64,000 nt of DNA. It comes from a bacterium (GTDB taxonomy: Bacteria > Sysuimicrobiota > Sysuimicrobiia > Sysuimicrobiales > Segetimicrobiaceae). The position numbers and the translations under genes are program-made. Below, piece by piece: positions 9,327 to 19,927 of the stretch. The notes beneath the pieces are model-generated. The model had not been told where the DNA came from, did no database searches, and worked only from the letters and a program-made list of their open reading frames with translations. The stretch covers positions 40,287 through 104,286 of the forward strand of contig DASYZR010000143.1 of the NCBI GenBank assembly GCA_035945995.1, given 5' to 3'. How positions within the stretch are numbered: the stretch's first letter is position 1; each line of letters starts with the position of its first letter.

Positions 9327-9905
9327 ATGCGGTATGAGGGACAGGAGTATTACGAGGTCGCGGTCGCCGGTCTCCGCCGGCGCCTCCCGATCGTGCCGAT
9401 CAGCGAGTCCCTCTGGATCGCCGCGTTCGTCCTCTGGGGCGACGTCGAGCTGACCAACGCGTGCGCCCGGGCGCTGACGGACCGGCTGCGGCCGTTGTCG
9501 TTTGACTGCCTCGTCTCCGTCGAAGCCAAGGCGCTCCCGCTGGCCCACATGGTGGCGACATATCTGTCGGACGAATCGGCCGGGCGGTACTTTCCCTACG
9601 CCGTCTGTCGGAAGAGCGTCAAGGGGTACATGAAAGAACCGCTGACGGTCCAGGTGAAGTCGATTACGACGGCCGCGGCGCAGACGCTCGTCCTCGACGG
9701 CGGCGACGCGCGCCGCGTGCGGGGCAAGCGGGTCGCCGTCGTCGACGATGTCGTCAGCACCGGCGGCAGCCTGCGCGCCGTCGACGAGCTGCTCGAGCGG
9801 GCGAACGCCGAGGTCGTCGCGCGCGCGACCGTCCTCCTCGAAGAAGGCGGGTATTCGGACCCGGGCTTGATTTTCCTCGGCACGCTGCCGATCTTCACGA
9901 AATAG
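9327..9905 (+). CDS. Phosphoribosyltransferase family protein (purine type)
   Basis: A 192-residue PRTase-fold protein. The PRPP-binding signature is GKRVAVVDDVVSTGGSLRAV near residues 132-147, preceded by a hood region with VSVEAKALPLAHMVATYLS, which resembles adenine or xanthine phosphoribosyltransferases. It would join a purine base or related base to PRPP. The substrate is not certain: the hood is not diagnostic for Apt or Xpt. GGGAGGGCCGGG precedes the ATG. It is divergent from aroE and one base before the MFS gene, so the two are probably cotranscribed; a base carrier plus salvage enzyme is a possible pairing but is inference. Confidence 0.8.
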   Translation: MRYEGQEYYEVAVAGLRRRLPIVPISESLWIAAFVLWGDVELTNACARALTDRLRPLSFDCLVSVEAKALPLAHMVATYLSDESAGRYFPYAVCRKSVKGYMKEPLTVQVKSITTAAAQTLVLDGGDARRVRGKRVAVVDDVVSTGGSLRAVDELLERANAEVVARATVLLEEGGYSDPGLIFLGTLPIFTK

Positions 9906-9906
9906 C

Positions 9907-11217
9907 GTGGCGTCACGGCCGGGCGGCCGCGTCCTCGCCGTCTACGGCGCCGGCGCGCTCGGCGCGAGCGTGCTGCTGCAGACCATCCTGCTGTGGCTCG
10001 TCTACTTCTACGCGCCCCCGGCCGGGCAGGGCGTCACGCGCCTGGCGCCGGTGCTGGTCGGCCTTGCGCTCGCCGCCGGCCGGATCGTCAATGCGATCAG
10101 CAATCCGCCGATCGCGTACTGGAGCGACCGCCTGCGCACGCGGTGGGGGCGCCGGCGGCCGTTCATTGCCGCCGGTGCGCCGGCGCTCGCGGCGTGCTTC
10201 GCGCTGCTGTGGCTGCCGCCCGTCGGCGCGGCGGGACTCGTGTACACCTACACCGCGCTCACACTCGCCGGGTTCTTCTTCTTTTTCTCGCTCGTGATGA
10301 ACCCGTACGCGGCGATGCTGCCCGAGATCACGCCCGGCGGCGCCGGGCGGGCGGCCGCGGCATCCTGGCAGGCCGGCGCGTCGCTCGGGGGCGTGGGGAT
10401 CGCCATGATCGCGTCCCCGTGGCTGATCGTCCGGTGGGGGTTCGGCGCGATGGGCGCCGCGCTGGCGGCGTTCGCGCTGGTGTGCCTCTGGACGGTCGGC
10501 GCCGGTGTGCGTCCCGCGGTCGAGACGGCCGCGTCTCCACACCGTCCCTTCATCTCGGAGATCGCGGGCGTGCTGCGCGACCGCGCGTTTTCGATCTACC
10601 TGCTGACACTTGCGCTCCTCTGGCTCGGCACGAGCATGGTCAACACGACCGTCGTCTATGTCGTGACGGTGCTGATGGGCCTGCCGCGGGGGCAGGTCCC
10701 GGTGGTCCTCGGGGCGGCGTTCGTGTGCACGGCGGCGGCCTTCGGGCCGCTCGCCCGCGTCGCGCGGACGGCCGGCACGGCCCGCGCGCTCATGTGGACG
10801 CTCGGCGCCACGTCGGTGGTCGTCCCCCTGATCGGCACCATCGGCCTGCGCGGGATGCCGTTTACGCCGCCGCTCCAGGGCTACGCGCTCGTCATCCTGG
10901 CCGCCGTGCCGCTCGCCGGGCTGCTCGTCCTGCCCAACGTGCTGCTCGCCGACATCGCGGAAGCGGACGGCGCGGCGACCGGCGAGAGACGGGAGGCGAT
11001 GTTCTACGCGGTGCAGGGCCTCGCGCTGAACGCGGCCACCGCGGTGGCGTCGGCGCTGCTCGGCGCGCTGCTCACCCTCGGGTACAGCGCCGGCCACGCG
11101 CTCGGACTGCGGCTTATTCCCGCGGTGGCGGGGGCGTGTACGCTGCTGGCGCTGCTGGCGTTTCGGAGCTACCCCCGCGGCGCGGCCGCAGCCCCTCGAG
11201 ATGCGCCGTCTCGTTGA
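9907..11217 (+). CDS. MFS transporter, GPH/SLC45-like
   Basis: A 436-residue membrane protein with about twelve hydrophobic segments. Features typical of the glycoside-pentoside-hexuronide type MFS are the loop motif SNPPIAYWSDRLRTRWGRRRPF after the second segment pair (Asp and Arg cluster) and NPYAAMLPEI in the fourth to fifth segment region. It probably moves a sugar or other small solute with a cation. The GTG start lies two bases after the PRTase stop. Its 3' end overlaps the convergent histidine phosphatase by about 104 bases. Confidence 0.85.
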   Translation: MASRPGGRVLAVYGAGALGASVLLQTILLWLVYFYAPPAGQGVTRLAPVLVGLALAAGRIVNAISNPPIAYWSDRLRTRWGRRRPFIAAGAPALAACFALLWLPPVGAAGLVYTYTALTLAGFFFFFSLVMNPYAAMLPEITPGGAGRAAAASWQAGASLGGVGIAMIASPWLIVRWGFGAMGAALAAFALVCLWTVGAGVRPAVETAASPHRPFISEIAGVLRDRAFSIYLLTLALLWLGTSMVNTTVVYVVTVLMGLPRGQVPVVLGAAFVCTAAAFGPLARVARTAGTARALMWTLGATSVVVPLIGTIGLRGMPFTPPLQGYALVILAAVPLAGLLVLPNVLLADIAEADGAATGERREAMFYAVQGLALNAATAVASALLGALLTLGYSAGHALGLRLIPAVAGACTLLALLAFRSYPRGAAAAPRDAPSR

Positions 11218-11797
11218 GCACGACGACGCGCGCGGTGCCGCGGTCCCACTCGATGACGTTGATCGCCGCGTTGTCCTGGGGCAGGCCGCGGTAGGCCTCG
11301 AGCGGCGAGCCGAGCACGCTGAGCAGGATCGTCTTGTTCACCGCGCCGTGCGCGACCGCGGCCAGCGCCGCATCGGGGTGCGCGGCAACGAGCCCGCGCA
11401 CCGCCGGGAGGACGCGCGCACACACGTCGAGGATCGTTTCGCCGCCCTCCGGGGCCGCGTGGAGCGGGTCGCGCCGCCGCGCCGCGAGCCGGTCAGGATA
11501 GCGCGCCGCGACCTCGGCGGTGGTCATCCCTTCCCAGTTGCCGAGCGCGATCTCTTTGAGCGCGTCCACGGTCACGACGGGCAGTCCGTGCGGGGCGGCG
11601 ACCGCGAGGGCGGTGTCGAGCGCCCGCCGGAGCGGGCTGCTGTAGACCGCGCGCAGCGGCACCGCCGCGAGGGCCTCCGCCAGCCGCTCGATCTGTGCGC
11701 GGCCGGCCTCCGAGAGCGCGCTTTCGCCCTGCCCCTGCAGGCGGCCTTCGGCGTTCCAGCCGGTTTGTCCGTGCCGGATGAGGAAGAGCCGGGTCAG
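11114..11797 (-). CDS. Histidine phosphatase family protein with an apparent CTG start
   Basis: A 227-residue phosphoglycerate-mutase-like enzyme. It begins (M)TRLFLIRHGQTGWNAEGRLQ with the catalytic RHG motif, continues with VYSSPLRRALDTALAVA and has the second-His region LAAVAHGAVNK. The RHG motif starts at the eighth codon and no ATG, GTG or TTG lies near it upstream outside tatA or before the motif downstream. The CTG at 11797 overlaps the tatA stop as CTGA, exactly like the ATGA/GTGA couplings elsewhere here. Substrate unknown (sugar phosphate, cobalamin precursor or similar). The last 35 or so codons are low-complexity and run antisense into the MFS gene. Confidence 0.85.
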   Translation of the reverse strand: MTRLFLIRHGQTGWNAEGRLQGQGESALSEAGRAQIERLAEALAAVPLRAVYSSPLRRALDTALAVAAPHGLPVVTVDALKEIALGNWEGMTTAEVAARYPDRLAARRRDPLHAAPEGGETILDVCARVLPAVRGLVAAHPDAALAAVAHGAVNKTILLSVLGSPLEAYRGLPQDNAAINVIEWDRGTARVVVLNETAHLEGLRPRRGGSSETPAAPAAYTPPPPRE

Positions 11798-12195
11798 CGG
11801 GACAGACTTTCCCGCAGCGCGGCGGCGGTCGGCTCCGAGGCCAGCGAGGACGGGTCGTCGTCGGGAACGGCCGCGGCGGCGGGCGGTGGAGCGTCGAGGT
11901 CCGGCGAGACAGCGTAGTCCGGCGCCGCGCCGTCGTGCATCCCGGCCGCCGCGGTCTCGTCCGGCGCCGGTTCGGGCGCGGGGAGCTCCGGGACCGCCGA
12001 GTCCATCGCCCCGGTCGCCGTGTCGAGATGGTCCTGCATCGCCGTGCGAAACTCGTCGTGGGCGCCCCGCACGGTACTGCGGAAGTCGCGGATCGAGCGT
12101 CCGAGCGAGGCGCCGAGCGACGCGAGCTTGGACGGCCCGAAAATCAGCAGCGCGATCACGAAGAGGATGAACAGTTTCTCCGGGTTGTCGAACAT
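11794..12195 (-). CDS. tatA: Twin-arginine translocase subunit TatA/TatE family
   Basis: A 133-residue protein with one N-terminal membrane helix and an amphipathic helix: FDNPEKLFILFVIALLIFGP then SKLASLGASLGRSIRDFRST, including the FGPSKL hinge. It helps move folded proteins across the membrane with TatC, which is not in the window. The C-terminal 70 residues are Asp/Pro/Ala-rich and probably disordered, making it longer than minimal TatA (about 60-90). GAGGTG lies 5 bases before the ATG. Its stop forms the CTGA overlap with the phosphatase. Confidence 0.92.
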   Translation of the reverse strand: MFDNPEKLFILFVIALLIFGPSKLASLGASLGRSIRDFRSTVRGAHDEFRTAMQDHLDTATGAMDSAVPELPAPEPAPDETAAAGMHDGAAPDYAVSPDLDAPPPAAAAVPDDDPSSLASEPTAAALRESLSR

Positions 12196-12293
12196 CGAGC
12201 ACCTCGTCTGTCTCAACGCAAGCGCACGCCGGCCGCCGCGTTCCCGAAAGCCATTGTAGCGTACGGACCGCTGGACTCGGAAGGTCCGCCCGG

Positions 12294-12809
12294 CTACCCG
12301 GCCGGCCGCCGGCAGTTGCCGGTGCGGCGCGGCCGGGCCGGCGATCGCGGCGACATCGCGGCCATCGCCTTGCCGGCCGGCTGTGCCGCCAGCACCAGCT
12401 CCGCCGCGTGTCCGCGCGGATCGGCGCGCCCCGTGCCGGCGGCGAGGTACTGCTGGTAGTAGCGCTCCACGGTCCGCCGGTTGATGCGGAACGTCGGCGT
12501 GCGGTGCGGCCGGAGCGCGCCGCTGAACGTGCGCGGAATATGCAGCAGTTCGTGAATCAGGATGCGGTCCTGTTCGTCTTCGGGGAGCCGGCTGAACTCG
12601 GGCTCGATGATCTCGACGACGTAGGCCGGTCCGATCTCCAGGACCTGCTGCCAGAGACTCGGCAGTCCCCAGATCCGCGCCCATGCTTCCGACGTAGAGC
12701 CGTACCCGCGCACGCAGAAGACGCGGGACGGATCGACGTGCGAAAAATCCAGGGCGCCCACGATGCGGCGCAGGCGGTCATGGGTCCGGCGGCAGAGCTC
12801 CCAGCGCAT
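12294..12809 (-). CDS. Putative zinc metallopeptidase (COG4900-like)
   Basis: A 171-residue soluble protein with a zinc-binding helix: DRILIHELLHIPRTFSGALR contains HExxH (HELLH) at about residues 86-90, and RPHR follows where further ligands could lie. It resembles the small predicted metallopeptidases found in archaea, bacteria and phages. The region before the motif (VVEIIEPEFSRLPEDEQDR) is also typical. The last 35 residues are Arg/Pro-rich and not conserved in appearance. The family has no firm role that I know of. It is 9 bases downstream of the DinB gene on the same strand. Confidence 0.65.
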   Translation of the reverse strand: MRWELCRRTHDRLRRIVGALDFSHVDPSRVFCVRGYGSTSEAWARIWGLPSLWQQVLEIGPAYVVEIIEPEFSRLPEDEQDRILIHELLHIPRTFSGALRPHRTPTFRINRRTVERYYQQYLAAGTGRADPRGHAAELVLAAQPAGKAMAAMSPRSPARPRRTGNCRRPAG

Positions 12810-12818
12810 CGCCGGCGG

Positions 12819-13325
12819 CTAGCGACCGGCCGTCCCGCGAATGCGGGAGGCGAAGGTGGCGGGCGGCTTGCGGCCGAGGTCGCGGAGCAGCAGGATCTGG
12901 CCCCGATGATACCCGAGGTGCTCGAGGTAGTGCAGCAGCGCCCAATACTTGTCCGGCTGCCCGGCCGAGGAGAGCCGTCGGGCGCCGCCCGGCACCGGCG
13001 CGGCGAGGTCCGCGGCCCCCACCCCGGCCAGCACGCGGCGCGTCAGCGTCCGTGCCGCGTCGACGGCGCGCAGCACGTCCTCGCGTACGGGCACATCATG
13101 GACGAACTCCGCGTCGCGGACGCGGTGCGCGGGAACGCCGCCGATGACCTCGCCGATCCACCACCGCTCGCTCCCGGCGAGATGGCGCAGCAGGATCGCG
13201 ATGGAGTTGAAGCCGGGCCCGGGACTCCACTGGAAGAGCTCGTCGTCGACGTCGCGCACGGCGGCGAGGAGGGAGTTCCAAACGTCGTCGAGATGATCTT
13301 GGATTGCCGCGACACCGGTGTCCAT
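12819..13325 (-). CDS. DinB family / DUF664-type protein
   Basis: A 168-residue four-helix-bundle protein. The metal-ligand histidines expected for DinB-fold proteins are visible: ILLRHLAGSERWWIGEV in helix 2 and LLHYLEHLGYHRGQILLLRDL in helix 4 (HxxxHxxQ-like). DinB proteins are metal-dependent enzymes or thiol transferases of varied, often unknown, function. It may share a transcript with the putative metallopeptidase. A second, more distant DinB protein is at 58737-59300. Confidence 0.85.
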   Translation of the reverse strand: MDTGVAAIQDHLDDVWNSLLAAVRDVDDELFQWSPGPGFNSIAILLRHLAGSERWWIGEVIGGVPAHRVRDAEFVHDVPVREDVLRAVDAARTLTRRVLAGVGAADLAAPVPGGARRLSSAGQPDKYWALLHYLEHLGYHRGQILLLRDLGRKPPATFASRIRGTAGR

Positions 13326-13406
13326 CGCGCCGCACCTCCGGCGGCCGGGACCCGCCGCCGCCCGGACTCTTCGCCGCGCGGGGCGCCTCCCCCCCTGCGA
13401 CGCTGG

Positions 13407-15845
13407 CTACGCTTCCGCGGCGTCCTCGCGCGTCACGATCGGCGCGATCGCGGACACGCGATCGCCGGCGTCCAGCCGCTTGATCCGCACGCCCTGCGCC
13501 GCGCGCCCCTGCTTCGGGATCCCGCCCACGCTCAACCGGCTCACGATCCCGCGCGCGGTGATGACCAGCACCTCGTCGCCGTCGCGCACCGCGCGGACCC
13601 CGACCACGGATCCCGTCTTCGGAGTGAGCCGAATGTTCTTCACTCCGCCGCCGCCGCGCGACTGCAGCCGGTAGTCCCGAAGCGGCGTCCGCTTGCCGAG
13701 GCCCAGCTCCGTCACAACCAGCAGGTCTTCCCCGCCGTCGCTCGTCGCCATGCCGACGACCGCGTCGTCCTTGCCGAGCCGCATGCCGCGGACGCCGTGC
13801 GCGGCGCGTCCCATCTCGCGCACGTTCGCCTCCTTGAAACGGATCGCCTGGCCGCGCCGGCTGGCCAGCACGACTTCCTGCTTGCCGTCCGTGAGCCGGA
13901 CGCCGATCAACTCGTCGCCTTTGTCCAGCGTAATCGTCACGATCCCGGCCCGCTTCGCGTTCAGGAACTCCATCAGTCCGGTCCGCTTGACGTACCCGCC
14001 GGCGGTGGCGAAGAAGAGGTACCCCGTGTCCTCGAACGAGCGGATCGGGATGATCTCCGTGACGCGCTCGCCCTGCGCGAGGCTGATCAGGTTGACGACG
14101 TTGGTGCCCTTCGCGGTGCGGCCGGCCTCCGGCACGTCGTACGCCTTGACGCGATACACCTTGCCGCGGTTGGTGAAGAAGAGCACGAACGCGTGGTTCG
14201 TCGTCACGGAGACGATCTCGACGTAGTCCTCTTCCTTCGTCTCCATCCCCATGACGCCCCGGCCCCCCCGGCTCTGCCGGCGGTAGGTGTCGAGCAGCAG
14301 CCGCTTGATGTAGCCCTGGTGCGTCAGGGTGAGGACGACGTCGGCGTCGGGAATGAGGTCCTCTTCTTCGAACTCCGCGTCCTTGCCGGTGATTTTGGTG
14401 CGGCGGTCGTCGCCGAACTTCGTCTTCACCTCGGCCAGCTCGCCGTTGATGATCGCCATGAGCCGGCGGGGATTCTTGAGGATGTCCTCGTAGCCCGCGA
14501 TCGCTTTGATGAGCTCCTTGTACTCCTCGTCGATCTTGTCGCGCTCGAGGGCCGTCAGCCGCTGGAGGCGCATGTCGAGGATCGCGTCGGCCTGCGTCTC
14601 GCTGAGCTTGAACTGCTTCATGAGGCCGGCGCGCGCCGACGGGACGTCCTTGGCGCGGCGAATCAGCGCGATGACCTCGTCGAGATGCCTGAGCGCGATC
14701 TTGAGCCCTTCCAGGATGTGGGCCCGCGCCTTGGCCTTGCGCAGCTCGAACTCGGTGCGGCGGGTGACGACGGTCTTGCGGTGCTCGATGTAGTGCGTGA
14801 GCATCTGCCGCAGCGTCAGCACCCGCGGCACGCCGTCGACGAGGGCGAGCATGATGGTCCCGAACGTCGTCTGCAGCTGCGTGTGCTTGAACAGCTGGTT
14901 CTGGACGATCTGCGGGTTCACGTCGCGGCGCAGCTCGATGACGATCCGCATCCCGCGCCGGTCGCTCTCGTCCCGGAGGTCGGACACGCCGTTGAGCTTC
15001 TTGTCGCGCACCAGCTGGGCGATCCGCTCGATGCACGCCGCTTTGTTCACCATGTAGGGCAGCTCGGTCACGATGACCGCCAGGCGGCCGCCGCGCAACT
15101 CCTCGATCGTCGTCTTGGCACGGATGACGATGCTGCCGCGGCCCTCGAGGTACGCCTGCCTGATGCCGTCCCGGCCGAGGATCAGGCCGCCGGTCGGGAA
15201 GTCGGGTCCCTTCACGGTCTTGAGCAGGGCCTCATCCGGCAGCTCCGGCGTGTCGATCAACGCGGCGAGCGCATCGACCAGCTCGCCGAGGTTGTGCGGC
15301 GGGATATTGGTCGCCATGCCGACCGCGATGCCGCTCGCGCCGTTCATGAGGAGGTTCGGCACGCGGCTCGGCAGCACCACCGGCTGCCGGAGCGTCTGGT
15401 CGAAGTTGGGCTCGAACGGGACGGTTTCTTTGTCGATATCGGCCAGCAGCTCCATCGCCATGCGCGACAGCCGGGCCTCGGTGTAGCGCATCGCCCCCGG
15501 CGGGTCGCCGTCCACGCTGCCGAAGTTGCCCTGGCCGTCGATCAGAGGATAGCGGAAGCTGAAGTCCTGGGCCATTCGTACGAGGGCCTCGTACACCGGG
15601 ACGTCGCCGTGCGGATGGTAGCGGCCCATGACGTCGCCGACGATGCGCGCGCACTTCTTGTAGGGCCGGTCGGGCGGGAGCCCCATTTCGTGCGCGCCGT
15701 ACAGAATGCGGCGCTGCACCGGTTTGAGCCCGTCGCGCACGTCCGGCAGCGCGCGGCTGACGATGACGGACATCGCGTAATCAAGGTACGAGGCCTCCAT
15801 CTCGGCCTCGATGCGCTGCGTGATGATCTTCTCGTCCCCGGCCAT
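13407..15845 (-). CDS. gyrA: DNA gyrase subunit A
   Basis: An 812-residue gyrase A subunit, which cuts and rejoins DNA with GyrB to introduce negative supercoils. The catalytic tyrosine is Y121 in [12 protein letters not shown]. The C-terminal wrapping domain has the GyrA box QSRGGRG near residue 534 and a second copy-like QSRGGGG, showing gyrase rather than topoisomerase IV. In the quinolone-binding region the sequence is [17 protein letters not shown], so E. coli Ser83, Ala84 and Asp87 correspond to Val82, Pro83 and Glu86. It starts 3 bases after the gyrB stop. Confidence 0.98.
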   Translation of the reverse strand: MAGDEKIITQRIEAEMEASYLDYAMSVIVSRALPDVRDGLKPVQRRILYGAHEMGLPPDRPYKKCARIVGDVMGRYHPHGDVPVYEALVRMAQDFSFRYPLIDGQGNFGSVDGDPPGAMRYTEARLSRMAMELLADIDKETVPFEPNFDQTLRQPVVLPSRVPNLLMNGASGIAVGMATNIPPHNLGELVDALAALIDTPELPDEALLKTVKGPDFPTGGLILGRDGIRQAYLEGRGSIVIRAKTTIEELRGGRLAVIVTELPYMVNKAACIERIAQLVRDKKLNGVSDLRDESDRRGMRIVIELRRDVNPQIVQNQLFKHTQLQTTFGTIMLALVDGVPRVLTLRQMLTHYIEHRKTVVTRRTEFELRKAKARAHILEGLKIALRHLDEVIALIRRAKDVPSARAGLMKQFKLSETQADAILDMRLQRLTALERDKIDEEYKELIKAIAGYEDILKNPRRLMAIINGELAEVKTKFGDDRRTKITGKDAEFEEEDLIPDADVVLTLTHQGYIKRLLLDTYRRQSRGGRGVMGMETKEEDYVEIVSVTTNHAFVLFFTNRGKVYRVKAYDVPEAGRTAKGTNVVNLISLAQGERVTEIIPIRSFEDTGYLFFATAGGYVKRTGLMEFLNAKRAGIVTITLDKGDELIGVRLTDGKQEVVLASRRGQAIRFKEANVREMGRAAHGVRGMRLGKDDAVVGMATSDGGEDLLVVTELGLGKRTPLRDYRLQSRGGGGVKNIRLTPKTGSVVGVRAVRDGDEVLVITARGIVSRLSVGGIPKQGRAAQGVRIKRLDAGDRVSAIAPIVTREDAAEA

Positions 15846-15848
15846 GGC

Positions 15849-17846
<1,998 letters not shown>

Positions 17847-17848
17847 TT

Positions 17849-17877
17849 ATTGTACTGGAAAAGCCCGGCTGGGTCAA
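17849..17877 (-). promoter_or_regulatory. gyrB promoter
   Basis: On the minus strand TTGACC (17872-17877), a 17-base spacer and TACAAT (17849-17854) make a near-consensus sigma-70 promoter. Transcription would begin near 17842, giving a leader of about 77 bases before the gyrB ATG. This separates gyrBA from the recF-dciA-remB genes upstream. Confidence 0.75.
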
Positions 17878-17882
17878 TTGGC

Positions 17883-17909
17883 TGAAACCAGCGCCACGAC
17901 TGGGTTTCA
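17883..17909. repeat. Inverted repeat between remB and gyrB
   Basis: TGAAACCAG (17883-17891) and CTGGGTTTCA (17900-17909) can form a stem of about nine pairs with one bulge. It lies after the remB stop and just upstream of the gyrB -35 box. It could end remB transcription or bind a regulator of gyrBA; there is no run of T after it, so neither role is proven. Confidence 0.4.
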
Positions 17910-17945
17910 GGCCTCGGATGGCCCGGTATCCAAACCCGGTTGGGT

Positions 17946-18215
17946 TCACCCATCGGGGCGGCGCAGCTCCTCCCCGGCATTGGTAACCCGCCGCACGAGG
18001 GTTACGGGGGAGATCGCAGACTGGTAGACGCCTCCCGTGGTCACGACGATCGCCTTGCGGTCGCGGTGCGGCACCTCGACCCGCATCCGGCCCTGGGCTC
18101 GCGCGCGCTCCATAAATCGCTCGTTGTCGGCGCTTCCCTCCATCATCCGCGCGTCGAAAATGCCGACGATATCCGGTATCAGGAGTACGACGTCACCGCC
18201 GACGTGGACGTACAC
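17946..18215 (-). CDS. remB: RemB-like extracellular matrix regulator (YaaB/DUF370 family)
   Basis: An 89-residue protein with the RemB/YaaB N-terminus MYVHVGGDVVLLIPDIVGIF followed by VVTTGGVYQSAISPVTLVRR. In Bacillus subtilis the homologue lies at the same place, between recF and gyrB. RemB is related to RemA, a ring-forming DNA-binding regulator of matrix and osmoprotectant genes; the role of RemB itself is less clear. It is 3 bases downstream of the dciA stop. Assignment rests on both sequence and position. Confidence 0.85.
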   Translation of the reverse strand: MYVHVGGDVVLLIPDIVGIFDARMMEGSADNERFMERARAQGRMRVEVPHRDRKAIVVTTGGVYQSAISPVTLVRRVTNAGEELRRPDG

Positions 18216-18218
18216 CGC

Positions 18219-18587
18219 TCAACCCCCGGCGGGCGGCGGTCCCTCGCCGCCGGCGGCCGGCTCACCGCCCGAAGCACCCAGCGGCCGCATCGTCAGGTGA
18301 ATCTCGGTAATGACTCGATCGCCGGCCCGAGCGTTGAGCGCCTCGATCAGCGACGCCCGCTGCATACCGAGCTCGTAATAGACGGCCGAATGGTCCGTCG
18401 CAACGATCAGCGTGTGGCCGCGAACGCCGAGCGCCCGGGCGTGACAGGCCCGCACCTCTCCAATGACCTCGGGCCACGCATCCAGAACTCCGCCCAGCCG
18501 CGCGCGCCGCGGCCCGATCAGCGCCGACAACGCGTCGCCGAGCAACTCCTTAAGCGCGTACATCGGCGCCGGCGGCGACTGTTCCAC
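18219..18587 (-). CDS. dciA: DciA family protein (DUF721), helicase-loading factor
   Basis: A 122-residue protein with the DUF721 pattern: a helix around ALIGPRRARLGGVLDAWPEV, the conserved tryptophan, and a strand-rich core VRGHTLIVATDHSAVYYELG. DciA is the ancestral loader or partner of the replicative helicase DnaB in bacteria that lack DnaC/DnaI. The C-terminal 25 residues are Gly/Pro-rich. It overlaps recF by 38 bases; an internal ATG eight codons later would reduce this to 14. Its place among dnaA, dnaN and recF fits a replication-initiation role. Confidence 0.85.
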   Translation of the reverse strand: MEQSPPAPMYALKELLGDALSALIGPRRARLGGVLDAWPEVIGEVRACHARALGVRGHTLIVATDHSAVYYELGMQRASLIEALNARAGDRVITEIHLTMRPLGASGGEPAAGGEGPPPAGG

Positions 18588-19683
18588 CGCGGACGATCAA
18601 GGTCCGGAGGGAAACACCGGCGGGGAGCGGAGCGACGGTGTGCGTCAGCAGCACCTGCGGTTCTGCGAGTTCGCGCAGCAGCGTGATCTGCCGGGCAGGA
18701 TCGAGATCGGCCAGCACGTCGTCCAGCAGCAGAACGGGCCAGGTCCCGAGTTCGTCGCGCAGCAACTCCGCCTCGCCGAGTCGCAGGCTCAACGCGGCGG
18801 TATGCTGCTGGCCGCGCGACCCGAAAACACGGAGATCGATGCCGTTGACGGTGATGCGGAGGTCGTCGCGGTGCGGTCCGATCAGGCTGGTCCGCCGGCG
18901 CAGCTCCTCCCCTCGGCGTGCCGCCAGCGCCCGCGCCAACGCCTTCGCGTCGGCGGCACGCGGGACGGGCCCGCCGCTTTCGTTCGCGCCGGCCCCCGCA
19001 GGGTGGTCGTCGGCGGTGCAGACATACACCGCGTCCAGCCGCTCCGCGCCGGCCGCGATGCGCGCGTGCCGCGACGCGGCCCGCGCGGCGAGCGCCCGCA
19101 CGAACCCGCGCCGGCGCTCCACTACCGTCGCGCCCAGCGCGACGAACTGCTCGTCCCACGGCTCGAGCGCCGCACTCCCGGCGCCCTCGGCCAACAGCCG
19201 GTTGCGCTGCCGCACGACGCGCAGGTACCGGGTCAGCGTAAAGTAATACGATGGGCTCGCCTGGCTCAACGCCGCGTCCAACAAGCGGCGTCTCGCACCG
19301 GGCGCTCCCCGAACCACGTCATCGTCCAACGGACCGGCAAACACGACGCCCAACCGCCCAAGTAATTGCCCCCGCTGCACGGCCACACCGTTCACCTTCG
19401 TCCGTTTCTCGCCGGTGGTGCGGTCGACCGCGATTTCGAGCGTGTCCGCACGCGGACCGCGCACCTCGGCCCGGACGTACGCCCGGTCCTGCCCAAATCG
19501 GATCAGATCGGTGTCGGCCGACGCACGCGGACTCCGGCCCATCGCGGCGGTATACACGCTCTCCAGAAGATTGCTCTTCCCCTGCGCGTTCGCTCCGATG
19601 AGTACCGTCATGCCGGAGTCGAACACCAGGTCGGCGCGGCCGTAGTTGCGGAAATCGCGAAGCCTGAGTTCAGCGAGCCACAA
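18550..19683 (-). CDS. recF: DNA replication and repair protein RecF
   Basis: A 377-residue SMC-like ATPase that helps load RecA at gaps. It starts MWLAELRLRDFRNYGRADLV, with Walker A GANAQGKSNLLESVY, the signature-motif region SRGQQHTAALSLRLGEAELL and Walker B PVLLLDDVLADLDPAR. Length is usual for the family (about 360-380). It overlaps the S4 gene upstream by 14 bases and dciA downstream by 38 bases, consistent with one compact transcript. Confidence 0.96.
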   Translation of the reverse strand: MWLAELRLRDFRNYGRADLVFDSGMTVLIGANAQGKSNLLESVYTAAMGRSPRASADTDLIRFGQDRAYVRAEVRGPRADTLEIAVDRTTGEKRTKVNGVAVQRGQLLGRLGVVFAGPLDDDVVRGAPGARRRLLDAALSQASPSYYFTLTRYLRVVRQRNRLLAEGAGSAALEPWDEQFVALGATVVERRRGFVRALAARAASRHARIAAGAERLDAVYVCTADDHPAGAGANESGGPVPRAADAKALARALAARRGEELRRRTSLIGPHRDDLRITVNGIDLRVFGSRGQQHTAALSLRLGEAELLRDELGTWPVLLLDDVLADLDPARQITLLRELAEPQVLLTHTVAPLPAGVSLRTLIVRGGTVAAGADVRA

Positions 19684-19927
19684 CCAGATACTCCTTCCCG
19701 GCCACGGCGACGCGGTCGCCGGACGCGAGTTGCCGCCCGCGCCGGCGCTCCACGGCGCCGTTGACCTTCACGGCGCCGCCCTGAACCATCTGCTTCGCCC
19801 GGCCGCCCGTGTCGGCGGCCCCGGCCCATTTGAGAAAATCGCCGAGGCCAATCCGGCCGGTCTCGATCGCGATCGCCTGCGGACCGGCGCTACGAGTAGA
19901 CGCGGACCGGCGCGAGAACGTAGACAT
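19670..19927 (-). CDS. S4-domain RNA-binding protein (YaaA/RlbA type)
   Basis: An 85-residue protein whose core, IGLGDFLKWAGAADTGGRAK then MVQGGAVKVNGAVERRRGRQL, is the S4 RNA-binding fold. The Bacillus counterpart YaaA lies at the same place between dnaN and recF. The first ATG (19927) gives 18 extra residues that overlap dnaN by 38 bases and do not look like the family. Homologues normally begin just before the segment IAIETGRIGLG, but no ATG, GTG or TTG is there, so this start may be wrong or non-canonical (ATC or similar). The function may lie in ribosome assembly. Confidence 0.88.
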   Translation of the reverse strand: MSTFSRRSASTRSAGPQAIAIETGRIGLGDFLKWAGAADTGGRAKQMVQGGAVKVNGAVERRRGRQLASGDRVAVAGKEYLVVAR

